Origin: Mesorhabditis belari
Taxonomy: Eukaryota; Nematoda; Chromadorea; Rhabditida; Rhabditidae
Direction of reading: 5' to 3'
DNA length: 64,000 nt
NCBI GenBank assembly: GCA_958450365.1
Contig: CAUEEP010000741.1
Location: 3,775,001 to 3,839,000, forward strand
Positions 1 to 11,996 of this stretch are shown one piece after another. Within the stretch, counting starts at the first letter, position 1. Every line of letters begins with the position of its first letter. The position numbers and the translations under genes are program-made. Below the pieces are notes generated by a model. It saw only the letters and a program-made list of their open reading frames with translations. It was not told where the DNA came from and did no database searches.

Positions 1-1596
1 TCCAGGTAAAGTTTTGATTGACAAAGATCAACCCTTTTCAAAGCTTTATTTGCCGTACAAACTTTGTACGTTGTACTTTGTACGTCTAGTATAAAGCTCA
101 GATGTTAAATCTTAAGAATTTGATTGATTGAATCAATTAAACAAATCAAAAAACCCATTCTATCAGAGAGATTTGATAGTTTTAGCTTGTCCAGAATCAA
201 GACTTTGTTTGTTTAAAGCTTAAAATAGTGAAGAATCGAAGAGTTTGACTGTTTTTATGATTTATTTGAAACTAATCAAATATCTTCCATCATGAGCATA
301 GCTTTCTCTATCAAAATCAAATCATTATCAAGTTTTTGAGCTATTTTCAAGACGTCATTCACTTTGAATTATGACGTGAATGCTAGAAAATCAAATGAAA
401 CTTTCAAATCAAATCACTTCATCTTAGTCATAATGAAAACCTTCTAGTGGCAGTCTGTAAAAGATTTTTTTGGCTTTTTTGGCTTTTTTTTGGCTTTTTT
501 GGCTTTTTTGGCTTTTTTTGGCTTTTTTGGCTTTTGCCTTTTTTTGTCGAAAGGACTGGTTCCTTTGAGTGATTCTATCAGACAATGGCTAAAGGCTAGC
601 CCTCTTTTACTAAAGGATATAGGCTAGCTCTCTTTCACTCTTCAAAAGAAAATCTCTTACTCGGCTATAGGCTATCCCTCTTTCACTCTTCAAAAGAAAT
701 CTCCTACTCTTATCTTTTTGAAAAAAACGGGATTTCTGAGGAATGCCAATGAAATTTTGAAGGGATATTGAAACATTGAGTTTAAGGAATCAATTTTAGA
801 AATAGTTATAGATTTTAGAATTAGAAGAATTAGAAATTCAAAGGAATCAATCAATCAACCAATCAATGTCTACATAGAAATGCTTTGAACTTTGACTTTT
901 CAACTTTTTCATCAAAAGTTTTGACATAGAAACGTTCTGAGCTTTGACTCTTGAACCTTTCAAGGAAAGTTTAGACATAGAAACGTTTTAAACTTTGACT
1001 TTTCAACCTTTTCATCAAAAGCTTTGACATAGAAACGTTCTGAACTTTGCCTTCTAACCTTTTCAAGGAAAGTTTTGACAAAGAAACGTTTGAATCTTTG
1101 ACTTTTGAACCTTTTCATCAAAAGCTTTGACATAGAAACGTTTTAAACGTCGCCTTCTAACCTTTCTCCTAATCCTAAACAAATTTATAATTCTTCTAGA
1201 ATTAAAAGAATTCGAAATTCGAAGGAATCAATCAATCAATCAATCAATAGAAATGCTTTGAACTTTGACTTTTCAACCTTTTCATCAAAAGCTTTGACAT
1301 AGAAACGTTTTAAACTTCACCTTCTAACCTTTTTCAAGTTCTGTCTTCAAAAAATGGTTTAAAAGAGAAATAGGTTAAGTTTCTCAGCTGGTTTCACCCT
1401 TTAGCCCTTTGATCGCTTCCTTTGATTGATCGAAGATTAGTTTTTGTATAAGGAAAATGGAGCTCAAGAGGATCAAGAGGAAAATGGAGATCAGGGGTTT
1501 AAAGATGGAGATCAAGAGATAAATTAAATCTAAAGGAGTACTTGTACAAAGTGTACAAGGAGTACTTGTTCATTCGACAATTTCCGATCATTTCAG
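1..1596. other. Probable intron of the MAM-like gene, repeat-filled
   Basis: No coding exon is visible here. The first bases read TCCAG followed by GTAAAG, a good splice donor, so an upstream exon of the gene below probably ends at position 5. The stretch holds a T-rich TTTTTTGGC array at about 462-545 and a longer tandem repeat further right. The next acceptor, TTTCAG, is at 1591-1596. Confidence 0.45.
869..1335. repeat. Minisatellite, about 55-60 bp unit
   Basis: About seven diverged copies contain the phrases GACATAGAAACGTTTT, AACTTTGACTTTTCAACC and TTTTCATCAAAAGC. Copies differ by short deletions. It lies in the presumed intron left of the first visible exon. Confidence 0.75.
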
Positions 1597-4500
1597 AAGG
1601 CAGCTATCTGATCGCCTATGCTCGAGGAGCTGCTCCATCTGATGAGGCTCAATTCGCCTCGTGCTCAATCGCTTGCGCTTCTTCGCCGATCACCGTTAGA
1701 GCCAAGTAAGGTTTTACATTGCCATTATCAATAAGAATTGTTTCGCTCACACTTTTCACACTTGTTAGATCAGTTTATAGATTCTATAAGATTCTAAGTC
1801 TATAAGATTCTAAGTTTATAGGATTCTAAGTCTATTGGATTCGAAGTCTCTTAGATTCTAAGTCTATTAGATTCTAAGTCTATTAGATTCTAAGTCTATT
1901 AGATTCTAAGTCCATAAGATTCTTAGTTTATAAGATTCTAAGTCTATTAGATTTCCCTATATGAAGCCAGTCTGTAAATATTGCACACTTCAGGCATTGG
2001 CAATCGGAAAACGTGTTGCTGCAAGTGTGCCAACGGGAATCTTTCCCAAACACTGTCAATTTCAATCCACTCCTCAACTGCCAGGAGTTCCCGATGGTCA
2101 CCGGAATGGGCACAACCGAACTCGTTTTGCCCAAAGCTTCTCTCGTTGACGTAAGATTCATAAAGATATTCGTAAGATCCTTTCCTAGTTGTGCCTAGTT
2201 GAAAGTCTATCTACCGTAAATACTGTAATAGTACCCCAGCCCCATAATGACGGTGCGGAGTGTTGCGTAGCTCTAGCTTTGAACGAGTTTTTCTCGACAC
2301 TGGTTTATGCTACAATGCGCGTTTAGGTATCAAAAAATAGCTGAGATTCAGGGCTATTTTTTGATACCAAAGACGCATTTTTTGAAAGTACGAGGGCTTT
2401 GAAAAAAATGAAATACTAACTAAAAAACTTTTGCGACTACGCGCCTGTACGAGGGCGGTGGGGTACTATTACAGTATTTACGGTAGTTTATTCAACAAAA
2501 CAACTAAACTATTCCAACGCTTTGATGCTCTTTTTCCCCTACTCCAAATTTTCAGATCATCTTTGTCGCTTCAAATTTTGTTGGCGAGAACGGAGACATT
2601 GCCATTCTTGATGACATTGAGGTTTGTTTCAAAATTTTCAAAACTAAATTGATTTTAACTTGGTTTAAACTTGATCTAAACTTGATCTAAACTTGATCTA
2701 AACTTGATCTAAGCTTAAAGCTAAACCTAAATCTAAACTTAAAGCTAAACTTGCTCTAAACCTAAATCTAAGCTTAAAGCTAAACCTAAATCTAAACCTA
2801 AATCAAACTTGTCCGTAAACTGACACAACAAACAAACCACGCAAAGCCAACCAAACCCCCCACTAAAGCCGCAAACAACCCACCCAAACCTAACCAATCT
2901 AAACCTAAATCCAAACTTGATCTAAATTGACATAAAAACCTTTAGATCTCATATGATTCGGATGGTCTTGAATGTCAGAAAGAAGAGAACGGAGCTGAGG
3001 CAGCGCAGAGATTGACTGTTGGTGGGTGAATTTGAAATTGAATTGTGCCTTAGAAATTGTGCCTTAGAAATGCAAATCCGATTCTCATTGTATTCTCTTT
3101 TAAAAATGATTTAACCAGTCAATTATTTTAGAAACAAATTCTGGAGGAAAGATTGCGAGGATTTCGGAGAAGAGCTTAACGCAAGCTGAGAAAGGTTTTT
3201 CAAAGATTTTTTCATGCAAATAATGCTAATCTAAAAATTGAATCAAAAAATAATGTTTATAAATAATGTTTAATAGTAAAATGGAAACGTTTTAGACCTT
3301 GCTGGCAGAAAAGAAAAGATTCAAAAGAGATTGAACATGAAGATCGAGGAGGAAGTGGAGAATGAGCGGGTTGAAGAGCACGAGGAGCATCCAGATGATC
3401 GTGTGGTTGGTGAAAATATTAAGCTAACAAGATATGCAATGCTGTAATAAGGTAACAAGATCACAAGATCACAAGGTAGCAAGATAACAAGATAGCAAGA
3501 TAGCAAGATAGCAAGATAGCAAGATAACAAGTTCACAAGATAGCAAAATAGCAAGATAACAAAACAGCAAGATAGCAAGATAACAAGGCAACAAGATAAC
3601 AAGATCACAAGGTAGCAAGATCACAAGTTCACAAGATCACAAGATCACAAGACAAATCTTAAAAGATAAATCAATTGTACCATTGTAGAATTTTTTTAGG
3701 TTGAATCCGTTCGCAAAGCACTCGGCGAGCAAACCGTTTTGGCATCGGGCAGTGAAGCGTTCAGCAAGGATATCTGTGAGAACACTAAATGCGATTTTGA
3801 AGATGGTGAGCCAAAAGACTTCTAACATATCCTATCGTTTTAGTTTTTCGATGCAGAATAAAAATGCGCGTCGAATGATACCAAAATTAACTCAAAATAT
3901 AATATCTACACAAAGTTATTGACTAAAAATCTAAACCCCGCCCATCAAAGGCTGGACTTAACCTTTCGCTTCATAACTTTGCGTGGCTATTATATTTTTA
4001 GTTGATTTTGGTATCATTCAACGCGTAATTTCATTCTGCGTCGACTGATAGTTAAAATAGTCCAAATAGAAGAGTTAGTGCTGAGAAAAACACGAAAAAT
4101 CAACATTTGCCAACGGCAAAAAGAACCGACAGATTTTTTCGTTATTAAGCAATAGTTTAATAAAGTTTATGTTTTAAAATGACCTAAACTGAGCCTTATA
4201 CATTTATTTAACTGTTTATCGTTTCATTTAACTGTTTATCGTTTTACTTAACTTCTTAATCGTTTTATTGAAACGTTTAATCGTTTCGTTTAATTATCAA
4301 AACTTTTTTTTGTATAGCATCAAGTAAAATCTCGTTTTAAACCTAATCAAATAGCATTTCAACGAACGATTAAACAAAACGATTAAACGAAACGATAAGC
4401 CTAAGCCTAAGCCTAAGCCTAAGCCTAAGCCTAAGCCTAAGCCTAAGCCTGAGCCTAAGCCTGAGCCTAAGCCTAAGCCTAAGCCTAAGCCTGAGCCTGA

Positions 4501-7217
4501 GCCTAAGCCTGAGCCTGAGCCTAAGCCTGCCTAAAGTGCTAGCGTTTTTTAGAGTAAATCTTTATTTCTAATATCGGCTAAATAGAATAATCCAAGGTGT
4601 TTAAATTAGCGGAATTTCAGAGGTTATTTCGCATTTGATTTCAGCTCGCTTTTTGCTTGACAATCCAACTTTAAACTCAAATATCTTGGCGTTCAGTTGC
4701 TTGATTGAAATAGCTTTTGTATCATTAGATTCGTCATTTCTTCTTCTGTCGATTGATACAAAATTATTTCAATCAAGGCAATGAGAGAGAAATAACAAGC
4801 AACAATAGTTATTGCAATAATTTTGAGACATTCTGTAAACCTTGAAAAATATCTAATTTGTAATCATCTAATTAAGATCTAATTCATAGTTTGTCTAAGC
4901 TCTAAGATGATCTAATCTGAGATCTAAGATGATCTAATCTAAGTTCTAATCTAAGCTCTAATCTAAGCTCTAATCTAAGCTCTAATCTAAGATCTAATCG
5001 AAGATCTATTTAGCATCTATTTTAAGCCATAAGCTTCAGTTTTAGCATAAGTTTTAGGCACCACTTGCCACTACAAGGACGCTCATCAAACCCAGTCGAT
5101 CCGTGGGCTCACCACGAAATTCCAAGTCGTTTCCGGGCAATTCATGAACCGAGTCACTGGAGTTAAAGAGAGCATTGGTAAGAAGAAGGAAAAAAAATGA
5201 TAATATTCAACCATAACAATTACAAAAAGAATTACAAATAAGAAAAAAAGAATTTCAGAAGGCCAATTCTACGCGGCCACCTTCTTATTCCCACGAGAAA
5301 TGGCCGGTTTGGAGGTGAAAAACGCACCTTTCACCGAGAACTCCCGAATGAGATTCCATTATTATGAGGGAACACACGGAGTACAGCTTAAAGTAAGTCA
5401 TAAATCGGAAATAAATCATAAATCAATCATAAATAGCCAATAATAAGTGATAATTAAGCAAATTAAGCAAATCAAGCAAATTAACCTAAATTCAGGGTTG
5501 CTGTGATTCGCTCGACTCTTGTCCTTTCCAATCGGACAAATTTGTGACGGTGAATGATCGAATCTGGAAGACCGCTTCGTTGAAGTGTCCGAAAGGCACA
5601 GAAAAGGTGGAGTGATTGAAAAGATTGCTAAATGGATGAAGAAAATGTAAAAATGTGTATTCTAAAGTTTTCTTAAAGCCTCAAATGTATCTATTGGGTT
5701 GGTGAATTGAAAACTTTGACTTTGAATTTGAAACGGGACTTTGAACTAAAATTTATTCAACATAAAACCATCAATTCATTCCAAATAATTTCCATTATTA
5801 TTGACGACTTCTGCCCATTTTACAGGCAATTTGCGGATTCCGCTTTCGTAGTAGGATTTTGGTCTGTGTGTGAGACAAGTGTGAGACTCAAAAATGGAGG
5901 ACTGGAGATGGAGACTGGAGATCCCAGTTTGAGCACTTTCTTCAAAAGAAACCCATTTTGGTATCAATAGAAAAGTTGTAGAGAATCAAAAATTAGGCTT
6001 ATAGCCAAATTTCCAAAAAGATACACTTAGTAGTTTCGCTTAAAATGCAAGTTTTGTGAAAATTCGCATTGGCATTCGAAAATTTGGCACTTCTTGAAAA
6101 CCAGTTTTTGAATGGCTCTGAAAATTTGGATATAAGCTTGATTTTTGATTCTCTACAACTTTTCCATTGACACCAAAATGGTTTCTTTTGAAGAAAGTGC
6201 TCAAATTGTCACATATGACAATAGCCCGCAGTTTTCAATTCAAACTACAAGATCAGACTCCAAACGCTTTTGGAAAGTGTAGAATGGCGATTTTTACAAG
6301 CTGTTTTTACCCAAAAAATCGATCCAATTTTGAGCTTTTGAATGGCACTAAGACCAGAAAAATCCACCATCTCTGCACTAAAGTCTAACGTTTTTTTTCC
6401 AAGTTTATAGTCTTATCCCATGGGAAGAGACTAAAAACTGCAAAATATTGAAGAGTATTGAATAATCCACTATCAACAATTCACCATCATCAATCCACCA
6501 TCAACAATCCACGATCAACAATCGTTCTTGAAGCAGAGATGGTGAATTAGTCTGATCTTGTTGTTCTCAGAGTAAAAATGATGGATTGTTCTGATCTTGG
6601 TGTCATTAAAAAGCTCAAAGTTGACTCGATTTTTCGGCTAGAAACAGCTTGTCGTCATTTTGTCGTCAAAATCGTCATTTTACGCGTTTCTACAAGCTTT
6701 TGTAGTCTAACCTTGTAGTTTGTAGCGTCCCTTGTGCCCCTTTGTAGCGCCCCTATCTGTGATATATCTGACATTCAAAAGCTCAAAGTTGACTCGATTT
6801 TTCGGCTAAAACAGCTTGTAAAAATCGTCATTCTACGCGTTTCTACGCGACTTTAGCTTCACGCCATCCTGCGCGCTTCTAAGCGACTTTAGTCTGATTT
6901 TGTAGTTTGTAGAGCGTCCAGTGTGTCCAGTGGGTACTTGTGCCTCTCATCCACGCAAAACTAAACAGCTTTGCATTTCACACAAAATTTGCATAACGAT
7001 GCGAAGAAAAGTCGCGATTAATGAGGGTGGAAAGAGAGAGTTTGTAAAGGTTAGGTTCAAACCAATAAAAAGGTTCAAAATCTCCAAAAAAAACCCTCGA
7101 TTTCAGGTGATTTTCGTTTGTGAGAACACACGCACCAACCAGGGTGCTTGTGCCATTGACGAGATTCGAATGGTCGAAACGAGCGGTAAAATCGCCGACG
7201 TTCAGCCATTATGCTAA
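1597..7217 (+). CDS. MAM-domain-like secreted/extracellular protein (5' end missing)
   Basis: Exons assembled from splice sites and phase: 1597-1705, 1994-2150, 2556-2621, 2946-3021, 3132-3194, 3296-3405, 3700-3805, 5058-5177, 5259-5392, 5496-5606, 6969-7049 and 7107-7217, ending in TAA. All phases match, giving about 414 residues in the window. The donor at 3402 or 3405 is ambiguous by one codon. Two MAM-like modules are visible. The first ends in GENGDIAILDDIE, the typical GDIAIDDI end of a MAM fold. The second opens with CDFEDGTTC and ends with GACAIDEIRMVE. A charged Glu-rich linker joins them. MAM domains are extracellular adhesion modules of about 170 residues with conserved cysteines, so a secreted or membrane-anchored role is inferred. 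The start and any signal peptide lie left of the window. Introns carry a telomere-like array, a mariner derivative and a MITE. Confidence 0.65.
1771..1955. repeat. 17-bp minisatellite in intron
   Basis: Roughly ten copies of ATTCTAAGTCTATTAG with small variants lie in the intron between exons 1597-1705 and 1994-2150. Confidence 0.8.
2211..2486. mobile_element. MITE with 27-bp perfect terminal inverted repeats
   Basis: The element begins CTACCGTAAATACTG and ends with the exact reverse complement. It is 276 bp long, has no coding capacity and contains an internal hairpin (GGTATCAAAAAATAGC / GCTATTTTTTGATACC). It sits in an intron of the MAM-like gene. A partial relative begins ACTACCGTAAATACTCG near 32803. 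Confidence 0.75.
2650..2810. repeat. Degenerate TAAACTTGATC-type repeat
   Basis: Short 11-12 bp units such as TAAACTTGATC and TAAACCTAAATC alternate in an intron of the MAM-like gene. Confidence 0.6.
3455..3655. repeat. 8-9 bp repeat (AAGATAGC / AAGATCAC)
   Basis: A degenerate run of AAGATAACA, AAGATAGC and AAGATCAC units in an intron. It produces a spurious reverse-strand open frame. Confidence 0.75.
4396..4534. repeat. Interstitial telomere-type array (TTAGGC)n
   Basis: About 22 tandem units of TAAGCC, the complement of the nematode telomere unit TTAGGC, with some units changed to TGAGCC. The array is inside the intron between exons 3700-3805 and 5058-5177. An AAACGATTAAACGA repeat adjoins its left edge. 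Confidence 0.9.
4905..5010. repeat. 12-bp CTCTAATCTAAG repeat
   Basis: About eight imperfect copies of CTCTAATCTAAG precede the exon at 5058. Confidence 0.7.
5692..6245 (-). mobile_element. Non-autonomous mariner-like element
   Basis: The left end reads TATTGGGTTGGTGAATTG, and the right end is its degraded complement (GCAGTTTTCAATTC). Sequence just inside the left end is the reverse complement of the last codons of a mariner transposase, as seen at 9971-10413, so the element is an internally deleted derivative on the minus strand. The middle is an inverted repeat around GAGCACTTTCTTCAAAAGAA. It lies in the 1.36-kb intron before exon 6969. Confidence 0.75.
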
Positions 7218-7962
7218 ATTTTGAAAAGAAAAACAAAAAAGAAACAAGATTCTCATTGCCCAGAAAAATTTCTCAGTTTTCATAACCCAAAATGCACCCG
7301 TAAAACCCGATGGACGATGGACTCAATCTCAAAACCTTTACCGAATTCTTTTACCTTTACCGAATGCCTGTGATTCTTTTTTTGGAGTCTATCGTTTCGT
7401 TTTTGCGTTTGTTTTTCTTATTTACGTTTATTTTTACGGTTTCTTCAATCCACATTGAAATATTAAAGCTTTTTGATAAATTTAAGAGAAGAAAAATTCT
7501 AAAACTTGAAATCCTTTCTTCTAAAAATCCTCGTTTTCCCCCGAATGCTCAGTCGCTCAATTCAATTGTATTGTATCGCTGTGTTTAGTGTTTTTCTTTT
7601 AGATTTGTTCTTGTAGAACGTTTGTTTTTTCTCTTGTAGAACGATTTTTTTGCTTGAACGCGGTAGAAATGTGCCACTTTGAGATGTATTTTGCAATATG
7701 ATTACACAAAAATCTGACAAATTTCCCCAATTTCCCCAATTTCAAAAACTCGGCATTCATTGCACTGGATTTGAATTGATCGATTTGAATTGATATGCAA
7801 TAAAGTTCTATTTATTCAGTGTAAAGAAATATTCTTTGGCGTGCTTGGGGACTCTTTACAGGAGATCCAATCCAAACCAACAATCCAATCCAACAAGGAA
7901 ACATCCAATTGTTTTTGGCGAAAGAAATTTCGGAGGAGGAAATTTCATCTGCCGCGCAGCTT
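7218..7962 (+). other. Presumed 3' UTR and intergenic DNA
   Basis: No coding potential is convincing. A consensus AATAAA at 7799-7804 could be the poly(A) signal of the MAM-like gene, about 580 nt past its stop. A short phrase near 7818-7858 (TTCTTTGGCGTGCTTGG) recurs at about 9070. Confidence 0.4.
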
Positions 7963-7970
7963 TCTGTGCC

Positions 7971-8238
7971 TAGAGTGTGTTCCTTGCAGACAACGTATTT
8001 TCTAAAAAGCGCGTGCCAAAGATAAGCTACCGTAACCCTATGCTTTGCATCAACAAATTTTTCAAAACGCAAATTTACATTAAAATCTTGCGCTTTTTTT
8101 CTATTACTATTACTATTCTATTACTTTTCTATTCTATTTTCTTTTCTGTAATGATTATTGTTGGTTTAGATTGTCTGATCAATTGTTGACAAGGCAGATT
8201 TGTCTGACAGATTCTCTGTCAACAAGGAGCACACTCTA
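7971..8238. mobile_element. hAT-type MITE with intact 8-bp target duplication
   Basis: The ends are TAGAGTGTGTTCCTTG and CAAGGAGCACACTCTA. TCTGTGCC occurs on both sides (7963-7970 and 8239-8246), an exact 8-bp duplication. An 8-bp duplication together with a terminus fitting YARNG is characteristic of the hAT superfamily. The 268-bp element has no transposase. A longer relative is at 17490-26325. The interior carries a few TATTAC units where the relative carries a long array. Confidence 0.9.
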
Positions 8239-8450
8239 TCTGTGCCGATGGGTTGGCCGATTTGGCGCTTTCTCTCCAACCGAATGAACAGCCAAGACTA
8301 CTACAGCCAAGACTAGATGTTTTGGATACAAGTTTGCTTCCATTTCTGGCAGCCTATCAATTCAAAAAAGCCTTCAAAAGCCTTCAAAAAGCCTATCAAT
8401 TTCAACATTGGATTGTTGCCATCAATTCGCTGCCATCGATTGTTTTGTAA

Positions 8451-8656
8451 AGTTGCTGGAATAAATGGGCGCATTGTCCTGTTGAATCAAGAGAATTCCA
8501 GGCAACTCGATTCCAGAGAATCAAGAGAATTCCAGGCAACTCGATTCCAGAGAATCAAGAGAATTCCAGGCAACTCGATTCCAGAGAATCAAGAGAATTC
8601 CAGGCAACACATTCTCTTGATTCAACAGGACAATGCGCTCATTTATTCCAGCAACT
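8451..8656. repeat. Hairpin with a 34-bp tandem repeat inside
   Basis: The left arm starts AGTTGCTGGAATAAATG and the right arm is its near-perfect complement ending in CCAGCAACT, with arms of about 46 bp. Between them are about three and a half copies of a 34-bp unit containing CAGGCAACTCGATTCCAGAG. Several spurious open frames cross it. Confidence 0.85.
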
Positions 8657-8796
8657 TAAGCCTCAATGAAATAGTTTTCGACTCAGCCGGCCAACAATTC
8701 AGTCAAAAAAAAAGCCGGCAAACGGATTTTTCTTTTCGGTAATCTCTCAATAGATTAAGAAATTAATAAATTTATTCTATGAAGAATTATCCGGTA

Positions 8797-8897
8797 AAGT
8801 TATCTGGCAGTAAAGTTATCCGGCAGTAAAGCTATCTGGCAGTAAAGTTATCTGGCAGTAAAGTTAGCTGGCAGTAAAGTTAGCTGGCAGTAAAGCT
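8797..8897. repeat. 16-bp minisatellite
   Basis: About six to seven copies of TATCTGGCAGTAAAGT with CCGG/CTGG and TAT/TAG variants. Confidence 0.85.
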
Positions 8898-9441
8898 ACA
8901 AGGAAGAACGCTCGTTTGTGGGTGACTTTGCTCAACCCTGCATCTCCTCTTGAAAACTAGGACCAAATTTTACAAGTTTCTGCAAAATAAATAACAAAAA
9001 GTCATTGAAAAGTTGAATATTTTGACTTAATTTAGTGCCCAACTAAAACAATGTATGGTGTAAAGAAAAATTCTTTGGCGTGCTTGGTGCTCTTCACTCA
9101 AGCACACGTTATTTCTTGTTTCGAGATTTCTGATCTCACTTCAACTAAAGGCACTTTATTCAATAGCAATTCAATCGACTGACTCGGAAGTTTTGGGCTC
9201 TCACTTGAGCAATTTACACACAAAATCGACAATTAAATTAAAAAGCGACGACAAAAACAGAAATTTCGTCTTTTCGAAAGGAATTTCGTCTTAATTAGGA
9301 CACAACTTTCACACGATGAAAAGAAAACAAAAAAAAGGTTAATCACATCAGATAAACAACTGTTGCCTTATATATAGGCCTTTAACACAAGATATTCAGC
9401 TAACGAGCTACAAAACAATAAATGATTTGGGACGCGAAATA

Positions 9442-9968
9442 TTGGATTGGTGAATTGAAAACTGCCGGCTATTGCCAGATGTGACAGTTTGAGCACTTTC
9501 TTCAAAAGAAACCCATTTTGGTGTCAATGGAAAAGTTGTAGAGAATCAAAAATCAAGCTTATATCCAAATTTTCAGAATGATTCCAAAAACTGGTTTTCA
9601 AGAAATGCCAAATTTACGCCAAAATTACGAATTTTCACAAAACTTGCATTTTAAGCGAAACTACTAAGTGTATCTTTTTGAAAATTTGGCTATAAGCCTC
9701 ATATTTGATTCTTTACAACTTTTCTATTGACACCAAAATGGGTCTCTTTTGAAGAAAGTGCTCAAACTGGGACATCTCCGGTCCTCCATTTTTGAGTCTC
9801 CACTTGTCTCACACACAAACCAAAATCCTACTACGAAAGAGGAATCAAATTGCCTGTAAAATGGGCAGAAGTCGTCAATAATAATGGAAATTATTTGGAA
9901 TCAATTTATGGTTTTATGTTGAATAAATTTTAGTTCAAAGTCCCGTAGTTTTCAATTCACCAACCCAA
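9442..9968 (+). mobile_element. Non-autonomous mariner-like element, flanked by TA
   Basis: The ends are TTGGATTGGTGAATTGAAAAC and its complement, and TA lies on both sides (9440-9441 and 9969-9970), as expected for mariner. The right part still encodes the end of a mariner transposase (YYERGI, then PVKWAEVVNNNGNYLE). The left and middle are an inverted repeat unrelated to transposase. It directly abuts the transposase fragment at 9971. Confidence 0.8.
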
Positions 9969-9970
9969 TA

Positions 9971-10413
9971 GTTTGCAGCTAAAGCTTCAAAGCTCCTGAA
10001 GAAGAATAGGCCCTCCAAGTCAAAGATCGTTCTCCTCCACGACAACGCGCGCCCTCATGTTGCAAAACTGACTCGCTCCAAAATAAATAGCCTTGTTTGG
10101 GAAATTTTGTCGCATCCCCATACAGTCCGGACCTCGCCCCTTTTGATTACTATTTATTTTGATTACTATTTATTCCGGATCATGAGTAATGAGCTTGCGG
10201 GAGAACACTTCGATTCGGAAGAAGCAGTCAAAAATTGGCTTTGAAAGTTTCTCGATTCAAAACCAAAATCCTACTATGAAAGAGGAATCCGCAAATAGCC
10301 TGTAAAATGGGCAGAAGTCGTCAATAATAATGGAAATTATTTGGAATGAATTTATGGTTTTATGTTGAATAAATTTTAGTTCAAAGTCCCGCAGTTTTCA
10401 ATTCAACAACCCA
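9971..10413 (+). pseudogene. Mariner transposase C-terminal fragment
   Basis: Translation gives mariner hallmarks in order: IVLLHDNARPHVAKLTRS, WEILSHPH, a degraded DLAP/DY region, GEHFDSEEAVKNWL, SKPKSYYERGI and PVKWAEVVNNNGNYLE. Frameshifts and stop codons are present, and the first two thirds of the protein are missing. The right end is a mariner terminal repeat (CAACAACCCAATA). The same fragment joined to the same neighbouring element recurs inverted at 57644-58624, so the pair moved or was copied as one unit. Confidence 0.8.
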
Positions 10414-11996
10414 ATAGAATGAAGGCGCACGGATTTCCGCAATACTTTTCCAATTTTTAGGTTGTCAGAGTTAGGTAATTTTTCAGTGGCTATCCACCAC
10501 ATTCAGTCAAAAGAACTTTTCAAAAGATTTCTAACACACAAATCCACGAAAACTTTAGCTTTGACGAATTCGAAAGCGATAAACATTGTTTTTTCTTTGA
10601 GAAAAAGCCAAAAGAGGATACTGAAATGGATGGAATCTGGATTCTTTTTAATTCTAATTGTACAGAATCCAAAATCATTCAACTTCTTTTCAGAAAGCTG
10701 CCAAATGCTAGCTGCCAAATGCTAGCTGCCAAATGCTAGCTGCCAAATGCTAGCTGCCAAATGCTAGCTGCCAAATGCTTAACTTATTTCAAAAGTGTCA
10801 AGTGTTCGATAGAGATTTGCAGCCATTAATCTTGCCTTTATTTTTCTACTAAAACCTTTACAATCGGTGTTATGCAACTCATTTTACAAGCTTTCGAATG
10901 AGGCGAAGTAGTATTTTTGATTTCTGTCCAGCGAAGTAGTATTTTTGATTTTCTGTCCAGCGAAGTAGTATTTTTGATTTTTAAACTCTTTCCAGCTTAT
11001 TAACTTATTGTATGCCTATTTTATGCCAACTATTTAGCTGAATTTTTCCTCAGAAAATTGTGCTTTACTCAAGCACAGTTGATAGGTCAAAAAATGTCCT
11101 TTCAAAGGTCAATTGCTATTCGTGATCATTTATCAAAAGCTTTCCCTAATACTTTCTCTAATATAGAAGTTTTCCCCTTTCACTCGACCAATCCCAAGGC
11201 TATTCAGCTCTGAAAGTGAATTCAGTGCTTTCTCTTTTAAAAAAAAAGACTTAAGTGTCACAAAAGAGAAGGAAAAGTGGTTGAGCTGAAGTTGAGCTGA
11301 AGGTTGTCTTCTGAAGAATGTTCTGAAGAAAGGAAAGAGTACATAAAGCAATCATAAGAAATGGAAGTGGATGCCATTGGATTCTTCATCTTTCCTTTCA
11401 TTCGTTCCTGTTTTTTTTGAATGCTTCTTCTGAATGCCATTCCTTTTCGAAGATTTGCATCCAGTCCACTCGAAATTTCCTTTCTCTTTTCGGAGATTCA
11501 CTTTTCTCTTTGTTCTTTTAATGTTTAAAGACAAATAAGTCTTTATTTCTTGAACATTTGCGTAAAGTATTTTAAAATTTCGACTCTAAACCTAACTCTT
11601 AGATGTTTGGATAAAAAGTCACCAAAAAAACACGAAAAAGCTCTCAAATTTCTTGTATTCAACAAGAAATGTTCATAAACTCTTTCTGGAAAATTCAATT
11701 CTCTAATTAATGCAAAATCCCAATCTATTACTTATGCCGAATCAGAACTAAATGACTTTAGGTTTAAACTTTAAACCAATCCAACCAAAATCCAAGGGAT
11801 ACTTTTTACTCCAACTGACCAATGAGACAAAAGACTGAGACTTTGGGAAAGAGACCTTGGGAAAGAACGAATGAGACTTTACAGCTTTATATTGTTGAAT
11901 TTTGACTCCCCTGTACTGTTGTACTTCAAAATCTAACTCTTACAATAGACTTGGATAAAAGATTTGGCTAACAGAACAAGATCTTTTAAATCTTGA
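10414..11996. other. Gene-poor interval with two short arrays
   Basis: A 14-bp TGCTAGCTGCCAAA array lies at about 10697-10780. About three copies of a 27-28 bp unit with GCGAAGTAGTATTTTTGATT lie at 10896-10985. I see no exon chain or RNA gene in the rest. Confidence 0.5.

Noticed and set aside
8317..8742. 141-codon frame
   Set aside because: It crosses both arms and the tandem core of a hairpin; repeats of NSRQLDSRES are artefacts.
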